In this document: positions 59,841 to 64,000 of the stretch, one piece after another
Numbering within the stretch: position 1 is the first letter of the stretch
Layout of the letters: each line of letters begins with the position of its first letter
Assembly: GCF_003987275.1 (NCBI RefSeq)
Contig: NZ_PIQF01000005.1
Span: forward strand, 55,824-119,823
Direction of reading: 5' to 3'
From: Idiomarina seosinensis
GTDB lineage: Bacteria > Pseudomonadota > Gammaproteobacteria > Enterobacterales > Alteromonadaceae
DNA: 64,000 bases
Notes under the pieces: model-generated
What the model was told of the DNA's origin: nothing
Seen by the model: only the letters and a program-made list of their open reading frames with translations
The model's database searches: none
Program-made: the position numbers and the translations under genes

Positions 59841-59957
59841 AAAGGCGGGTGGCCTAAATAGGTCACCCCCTTTGAAGTGTTTGCAATTCGGCATTTGGTT
59901 GAGTATCCTAACGGGCTTTTCAACTTGTGCCTACAAATTATAGGAGACGTGTTAGTG
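59841..59957 (+). ncRNA. Alpha operon leader with S4-binding pseudoknot (alpha-RBS)
   Basis: The leader of rpsM closely matches the E. coli alpha operon ribosome-binding-site pseudoknot. A strong stem (59841-59853 with 59861-59873, AAAGG and GGGTG arms) is followed by the near-identical GAGTATCCT, ACGGGCTTTTCA and ATTATAGGAG elements, and then by the GTG start. In E. coli, S4 stabilises the pseudoknot and traps the ribosome. The same control is expected here. Confidence 0.9.
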
Positions 59958-60311
59958 GCCCGTATCGCTGGCATTAACGTTCCTGACAATAAGCACGCGG
60001 TTATCGCTTTAACCGCTATCTATGGTGTTGGTAATACGCGCTCACAAGAAATTTGTGCAGCAACCGGTATTGCTGAAGATACCAAGATTGGTTCATTGTC
60101 AGAAGAGAAACTAGACGCGCTTCGTGACGCAGTCGCCAAATACGCAGTAGAAGGTGACTTACGTCGTGAAGTATCAATGAACATTAAACGGTTGATGGAT
60201 CTCGGATGTTTCCGTGGACTTCGTCATCGTCGCAGCCTTCCTCTACGGGGTCAGCGCACTAAAACTAATGCGCGCACTCGTAAAGGTCCGCGCAAGCCAA
60301 TTAAGAAGTAA
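59955..60311 (+). CDS. rpsM: Ribosomal protein S13
   Basis: S13 contacts the P-site tRNA and the 50S bridge. The GTG at 59955 is chosen because it lies directly downstream of the alpha pseudoknot with TAGGAG before it, and it gives 118 aa starting [20 protein letters not shown]. The open frame extends upstream to 59877, but that part is the structured leader. E. coli also uses GTG for rpsM. Confidence 0.98.
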   Translation: MARIAGINVPDNKHAVIALTAIYGVGNTRSQEICAATGIAEDTKIGSLSEEKLDALRDAVAKYAVEGDLRREVSMNIKRLMDLGCFRGLRHRRSLPLRGQRTKTNARTRKGPRKPIKK

Positions 60312-60323
60312 GGAGATTGAGTA

Positions 60324-60713
60324 ATGGCTAAAACACCGACTCGTTCTCGCAAGCGCGTTAAAAAGCAAGTCGCCGATGGCATGGCTCACGTGCATGCATC
60401 TTTCAATAACACCATTATCACGATCACCGATCGCCAAGGTAACGCGTTAGCGTGGGCTACGGCTGGTGGTTCAGGCTTCCGTGGTTCACGGAAATCGACG
60501 CCGTTTGCTGCTCAGGTAGCGGCAGAACGTGCAGGTGAAATGGCGAAGGAATACGGTCTTAAAAACCTGGAAGTATTTGTAAACGGTCCTGGCCCAGGCC
60601 GCGAGTCATCGATTCGTGCGTTGAATGCCGTGGGTTACCGCATCACAAATATTACCGATGTGACACCGATTCCTCACAACGGTTGTCGTCCGCCTAAGAA
60701 ACGTCGCGTTTAA
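60324..60713 (+). CDS. rpsK: Ribosomal protein S11
   Basis: A 129-aa 30S platform protein with [20 protein letters not shown] and the [20 protein letters not shown] motif, ending in [17 protein letters not shown] precedes the ATG. Its length matches E. coli. Confidence 0.98.
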   Translation: MAKTPTRSRKRVKKQVADGMAHVHASFNNTIITITDRQGNALAWATAGGSGFRGSRKSTPFAAQVAAERAGEMAKEYGLKNLEVFVNGPGPGRESSIRALNAVGYRITNITDVTPIPHNGCRPPKKRRV

Positions 60714-60741
60714 GGCGTGAATCGATAGTTGGAGAAAGATC

Positions 60742-61362
60742 ATGGCAAGATATTTGGGTCCTAAACTCAAGCTAAGCCGTCGTGAAGGGACAGATTTGTT
60801 CCTGAAAAGCGGCGTACGCGCAATCGATTCTAAATGTAAGATCGAGACTGCACCTGGACAACACGGCGCTCGTCGCGGACGTTTGTCTGATTATGGTGTG
60901 CAGTTGCGCGAGAAGCAAAAAGTTCGTCGTATGTACGGCGTTCTAGAAAAGCAATTCCGTAACTACTACAAAGAAGCCGCTCGTCTGAAAGGCAATACCG
61001 GTGAGAACCTGTTGCAGTTGCTTGAACAGCGTTTGGATAACGTAGTTTATCGCATGGGCTTTGCGTCTACACGCGCAGAAGCTCGCCAACTGGTCAGCCA
61101 CAAGGCTGTAGTTGTAAACGGTCAAGTAGTTAACATTCCATCTTTCAAGGTACGTCCTGAAGATGTTGTTACGGTCCGTGAGAAAGCTAAGAAACAATCA
61201 CGTATTGCAGCAGCGCTGGAATTGGCTGAGCAACGTGAGAAGCCAGTTTGGTTAGAAGTAGACGGCAACAAGATGGAAGGTCAGTTTAAACGTCTTCCAG
61301 AACGTAGCGACTTGTCTGCTGAAATTAACGAACAGTTGATCGTAGAGCTTTACTCTAAGTAA
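60742..61362 (+). CDS. rpsD: Ribosomal protein S4
   Basis: S4 nucleates 30S assembly and in E. coli represses this operon through the alpha leader. It is 206 aa, starts [23 protein letters not shown], and its S4 domain contains [31 protein letters not shown]. It has no zinc-binding cysteine cluster, so it is the usual enterobacterial type. Confidence 0.98.
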   Translation: MARYLGPKLKLSRREGTDLFLKSGVRAIDSKCKIETAPGQHGARRGRLSDYGVQLREKQKVRRMYGVLEKQFRNYYKEAARLKGNTGENLLQLLEQRLDNVVYRMGFASTRAEARQLVSHKAVVVNGQVVNIPSFKVRPEDVVTVREKAKKQSRIAAALELAEQREKPVWLEVDGNKMEGQFKRLPERSDLSAEINEQLIVELYSK

Positions 61363-61387
61363 AGCTTAAGCATAGAGAGAGGACACA

Positions 61388-62377
61388 ATGCAGGGTTCTG
61401 TTACCGAATTCCTTAAGCCGAGGTTAGTCGACATCGAGCAAGTTAGCCCGACTCATGCCAAGGTGACACTGGAGCCTCTAGAACGTGGCTTTGGTTACAC
61501 TCTAGGTAATGCGTTACGTCGCATTCTATTGTCGTCAATGCCAGGCTGTGCAGTGACTGAAGTAGAAATCGACGGCGTACTGCACGAATACAGCAGTAAA
61601 GAAGGCGTACAGGAAGACGTCATCGAGATTTTGTTGAACCTTAAAGGCTTAGCAATTAGCCTTGAAGGCAAAGACGAAGCGACGTTGACCTTGAACAAAT
61701 CCGGTGCAGGTCCTGTAACCGCAGGCGATTTTCAGCACGATGGTGATGTGGAAATCGTAAATCCTGAGCACGTTGTTTGCCACCTTACCGGTGAAAACGA
61801 ATTTAACATGCGTGTTAAAGTTGAGCGTGGTCGTGGTTATGTTCCTGCGTCATCTCGTCAGTCTGAAGACGATGATGAACGTCCAATCGGTCGTCTTTTG
61901 GTCGATGCGTCGTTCAGCCCGGTAGAACGCATTGCGTACAGCGTTGATGCGGCTCGAGTTGAGCAGCGTACTGACCTTGATAAGCTGGTTATCGACATGG
62001 AAACCAACGGCACTTTGGATCCTGAAGAAGCGATCCGCCGTGCAGCTACAATTCTGGCTGAACAGCTGGAAGCGTTCGTTGAGCTCCGTGATATCAGCGA
62101 GCCGGAAGAAAAAGAAGAGAAACCGGAGTTTGATCCGATTCTACTTCGTCCGGTAGACGATCTAGAGTTAACTGTTCGTTCAGCGAACTGCCTCAAGGCA
62201 GAAGCAATTCAGTACATTGGTGACTTAGTTCAGCGTACCGAAGTGGAGTTGTTGAAAACTCCTAACTTGGGTAAAAAATCGCTGACAGAAATCAAAGATG
62301 TACTAGCGTCACGTGGTTTGTCTTTAGGTATGCGCCTAGAGAACTGGCCACCCGCTAGTCTGATTGATAACGACTAA
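61388..62377 (+). CDS. rpoA: RNA polymerase alpha subunit
   Basis: This is the assembly platform of RNA polymerase and the target of many activators. The 329-aa protein has the N-terminal dimerisation domain ([29 protein letters not shown], about 1-235), a flexible linker ([12 protein letters not shown]) and the C-terminal domain (about 250-329). The UP-element-binding residues of the latter are in [25 protein letters not shown] and [14 protein letters not shown]. The length is identical to E. coli. Confidence 0.99.
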   Translation: MQGSVTEFLKPRLVDIEQVSPTHAKVTLEPLERGFGYTLGNALRRILLSSMPGCAVTEVEIDGVLHEYSSKEGVQEDVIEILLNLKGLAISLEGKDEATLTLNKSGAGPVTAGDFQHDGDVEIVNPEHVVCHLTGENEFNMRVKVERGRGYVPASSRQSEDDDERPIGRLLVDASFSPVERIAYSVDAARVEQRTDLDKLVIDMETNGTLDPEEAIRRAATILAEQLEAFVELRDISEPEEKEEKPEFDPILLRPVDDLELTVRSANCLKAEAIQYIGDLVQRTEVELLKTPNLGKKSLTEIKDVLASRGLSLGMRLENWPPASLIDND

Positions 62378-62415
62378 GTCATCTTAGTAATAGATTTACT
62401 GAGAAGGGTATAGGT

Positions 62416-62817
62416 ATGCGCCATCGTAAGAGTGGTCGTCAACTAAATCGCAATAGCAGCCATCGTCAAGCGATGTTCCGCAATATGGCTGTCTCTTTGG
62501 TACGTCATGAGATAATCAAGACGACGTTACCAAAAGCGAAAGAGTTGCGTCGCGTAGTAGAGCCATTAATCACAATGGCGAAACAAGACAGTGTTGCAAG
62601 TCGCCGTTTGGCATTTGCACGCACTCGTGATAAAGAAGTTGTGGGCAAGTTATTTAACGAACTTGCGCCGCGTTATGAACAACGCCCAGGTGGCTACACG
62701 CGTATTATGAAGTGTGGTTTCCGTACTGGCGATAACGCCCCAATGGCTTACATCGAGTTAGTCGACAGACCAGAAGTTGAAGAAGCTGAAATTGTTGAAG
62801 AAGTAGCAGCTGACTAA
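62416..62817 (+). CDS. rplQ: Ribosomal protein L17
   Basis: A 133-aa 50S protein, starting [28 protein letters not shown], with the [17 protein letters not shown] motif and an acidic C-terminal tail ([14 protein letters not shown]). It is the final gene of the alpha operon and is followed by a strong terminator. Confidence 0.98.
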   Translation: MRHRKSGRQLNRNSSHRQAMFRNMAVSLVRHEIIKTTLPKAKELRRVVEPLITMAKQDSVASRRLAFARTRDKEVVGKLFNELAPRYEQRPGGYTRIMKCGFRTGDNAPMAYIELVDRPEVEEAEIVEEVAAD

Positions 62818-62834
62818 GCTTTATAAGTAATAAT

Positions 62835-62861
62835 AAAAAGCCGGCGTATCGCCGGCTTTTT
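62835..62861 (+). terminator. Terminator of the spc-alpha transcription unit
   Basis: AAAAAGCCGGCG (62835-62846) and CGCCGGCTTTTT (62850-62861) form a 12-bp perfect stem over a 3-base loop, with A and T flanks that allow bidirectional termination for rplQ and for the convergent gene ending at 62868. Confidence 0.93.
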
Positions 62862-62867
62862 TATTGC

Positions 62868-63716
62868 CTATAGTTTAGGCTCTTTATTGTAGATCGCAGC
62901 GAGTTGCTGCTCTGTTATATAGCCTTGCTCTTTAAACCAATCCATTTCTTGTTTTGTTACCCCCTGATTTTTTGCCTGTACAATGAACGCATTCCATTGT
63001 TCCGGTGAAGTATTAGGCATGGTGCGTTCATTTCCTTGTTCCTGGCCGGTAAAAAAGTCACGGACAGCAACAAAAACGTTCTGTGTCGTTTGCGGTAAGT
63101 TGGTTACCGTATTAACCATCGCAGAAAAGAAATTTTGTGGCGAGCTGGTTGCGGCGGAACGGACAACTGAGCCACTAAGATCAGGCTCCGCAGTAATTGC
63201 TACTCGCAATATGCTATCAAGCTGTTCTGGTTGATGCTGAGCGGCTATAGAAACAATGTCGTCTATGTACGCAGGCTCTGCATCAATAGCCATTGCCACT
63301 AACTCCTCACACTTCTCCGGCGCCAATTGCAGGGCAGTACTTAAAACATCGGTGGTTAAAGCCGGTTCACTCCGTATTATAGCGCGGCTTATATGTGTGA
63401 TACGGCGAGGATCATGCTGAACCGCTGCAATAAATATCTCATTCACGTCCTGCGGGTAATGTGCCGTCAGAATTCGAGTTGTACGAATGATCGAGAAATT
63501 TTGTTTTAAGTGATCGCCAATCATCTCGTGATATTGCTCTATTCGCGACAATCGTTGCTGCGAAAAAGAACGGGTGAGCTGCTGGATATTTACTTCTAAT
63601 TCGACGTGATCATTAGCTTGGTGGAGGAAGGGCTTAGCTAGCGAACTATTTAGTCCCGATCCACAAAGAATCAGGGTACCTACGCTAACCGCAATTAAAC
63701 TCTTTTTTAGCGCCAT
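62868..63716 (-). CDS. Hypothetical exported protein built of 15-residue Pro-initiated repeats
   Basis: I do not recognise this 282-aa protein. It has a signal peptide (MALKKSLIAVSVGTLILCGSG..., cleavage near residue 27 before KPF; a C-G pair at 18-19 is not a good lipobox). Residues 88-222 consist of nine consecutive units of exactly 15 residues, each beginning with proline, with hydrophobic residues at positions 4, 7 and 8 and Ala at 10-11. A degenerate unit precedes them (73-87). This predicts a regular helical solenoid. A helical C-terminal tail follows. GGGGAG lies 5 bases before the ATG. It is convergent to rplQ and divergent from the putative rRNA promoter. Confidence 0.8.
   Translation of the reverse strand: MALKKSLIAVSVGTLILCGSGLNSSLAKPFLHQANDHVELEVNIQQLTRSFSQQRLSRIEQYHEMIGDHLKQNFSIIRTTRILTAHYPQDVNEIFIAAVQHDPRRITHISRAIIRSEPALTTDVLSTALQLAPEKCEELVAMAIDAEPAYIDDIVSIAAQHQPEQLDSILRVAITAEPDLSGSVVRSAATSSPQNFFSAMVNTVTNLPQTTQNVFVAVRDFFTGQEQGNERTMPNTSPEQWNAFIVQAKNQGVTKQEMDWFKEQGYITEQQLAAIYNKEPKL
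63051..63455 (-). repeat. Nine tandem 15-residue protein repeats (45-bp coding units)
   Basis: The units begin at residues 88, 103, 118, 133, 148, 163, 178, 193 and 208. Example starts are PRRITHISRAIIRSE, PALTTDVLSTALQLA, PEKCEELVAMAIDAE and PEQLDSILRVAITAE. The period is exact with no insertion. Conservation is at the protein pattern level, and the DNA units are diverged. Confidence 0.85.
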
Positions 63717-63890
63717 TATTTCTCCCCTCGGTTATTTCTATATAACTTAGACGGAGCTAATTTTTATTGTTGTAGGTGCTTCGTCATTCTATTAGTCCTC
63801 TAAAACATAACAGAGTTCCCTTCGAAATAAACATTTAGCCAACAAAAAAGAACAAAATATCGACAATTATTAATTATTTAAAAAAAGATC

Positions 63891-63918
63891 TTGCACGGCG
63901 CAATAAGATCTCTATAAT
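63891..63918 (+). promoter_or_regulatory. Strong promoter, putative rRNA operon P1
   Basis: TTGCAC (63891-63896) and TATAAT (63913-63918) are 16 bases apart. An A/T-rich stretch immediately upstream (about 63840-63887) looks like an UP element, and the start region TCGCCGCC is GC-rich. No gene lies between it and the window edge, so it must serve something further right. An rRNA operon is the best guess. Confidence 0.7.
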
Positions 63919-63924
63919 TCGCCG

Positions 63925-63966
63925 CCGTTGTCAGGGAGAAAGCCAACAGGTGATTACTGACAACGG
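63925..63966 (+). other. Inverted repeat between the two putative rRNA promoters
   Basis: CCGTTGTCAG (63925-63934) and CTGACAACGG (63957-63966) form a perfect 10-bp stem with a 22-base loop at the 5' end of the P1 transcript. It has no T-run, so it is not a terminator. It may be a leader element. Confidence 0.55.
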
Positions 63967-63993
63967 GTTGATTAGAAAGTTGCAAAAAAGCAC

Positions 63994-63999
63994 TTGACG
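63994..63999 (+). promoter_or_regulatory. -35 element of a second (P2) promoter, cut by the window edge
   Basis: GCACTTGACGA at the very end contains TTGACG preceded by an A-rich stretch, a typical rRNA P2 -35 region. The -10 would lie about 17 bases beyond the window. Confidence 0.5.
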
Positions 64000-64000
64000 A

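Noticed and set aside
59877..59954. N-terminal extension of rpsM
   Set aside because: The stretch is the alpha operon pseudoknot; the GTG at 59955 matches the E. coli start and the family N-terminus.
61858..62196. Ser/Arg-rich minus-strand frame inside rpoA
   Set aside because: It is a low-complexity shadow of rpoA codons with no start signal; many similar antisense frames in the ribosomal genes were dismissed for the same reason.

Overview
The window looks like a chromosomal segment of a marine gammaproteobacterium, most probably of the Alteromonadales (Idiomarina or a close relative). This placement rests on gene order (tolC/nudF/yqiB/parE/parC, pepA-holC-valS beside lptFG, rnr-rlmB, rpsF-priB-rpsR-rplI-dnaB, S10-spc-alpha ribosomal operons), on the presence of gamma-specific proteins (RraB, PriB, DbpA, HolC), and on marine-type accessory genes (TonB receptor, TPR-sulfotransferase, Mrp antiporter, large M1 peptidase). 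Species assignment is inference only. I saw no insertion sequence, prophage, CRISPR array or plasmid-type gene. Almost all of the DNA is coding and no gene-free stretch exceeds 300 bases.

Layout. 1-8.4 kb: the 5' end of an LpxL-type acyltransferase, tolC, then nudF-yqiB-parE-parC-plsC-rraB. 8.4-16.1 kb: valS-holC-pepA (minus) back to back with lptF-lptG (plus), then an RDD membrane protein. 16.2-20.9 kb: tRNA-Leu(CAA), a CDF metal exporter, a PhzF-like protein and a lipoprotein Ntn-hydrolase acylase. 21-28.6 kb: rnr-rlmB-hypothetical, rpsF-priB-rpsR-rplI, a DUF4097 repeat protein and dnaB. 28.6-35.4 kb: a minus-strand run zur, M1 peptidase, DUF6702, cheX; then dusA, a two-gene micro-operon behind a sigma54-like promoter, and an M19 dipeptidase.

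35.4-40.6 kb is the S10 operon (rpsJ to rpsQ) with its promoter, leader and terminator. 40.7-54.0 kb is a block of non-ribosomal genes (porin, TonB receptor, TPR-sulfotransferase, dbpA and a six-gene Mrp Na+/H+ antiporter) that separates S10 from spc exactly at the operon boundary. 54.2-62.9 kb is spc plus alpha (rplN to rplQ, including secY, rpmJ and rpoA). The window ends with a hypothetical secreted protein made of 15-residue tandem repeats, and with what looks like the tandem promoter region of a ribosomal RNA operon running off the right edge.

How it works together. Most of the window is growth machinery: ribosome, RNA polymerase alpha, translocon, replication restart and helicase, topoisomerase IV and tRNA synthesis. 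The promoters of S10, spc and the putative rRNA operon share an AT-rich -10 followed by a GC-rich TCGCSGCC start region typical of stringent control. Envelope genes (TolC, LpxL, PlsC, LptFG, SecY, porin, TonB receptor) form the second theme. The least explained items are the 15-residue repeat protein, the sigma54-like micro-operon with helically phased operator half-sites, and a terminator-like hairpin in the spc leader.
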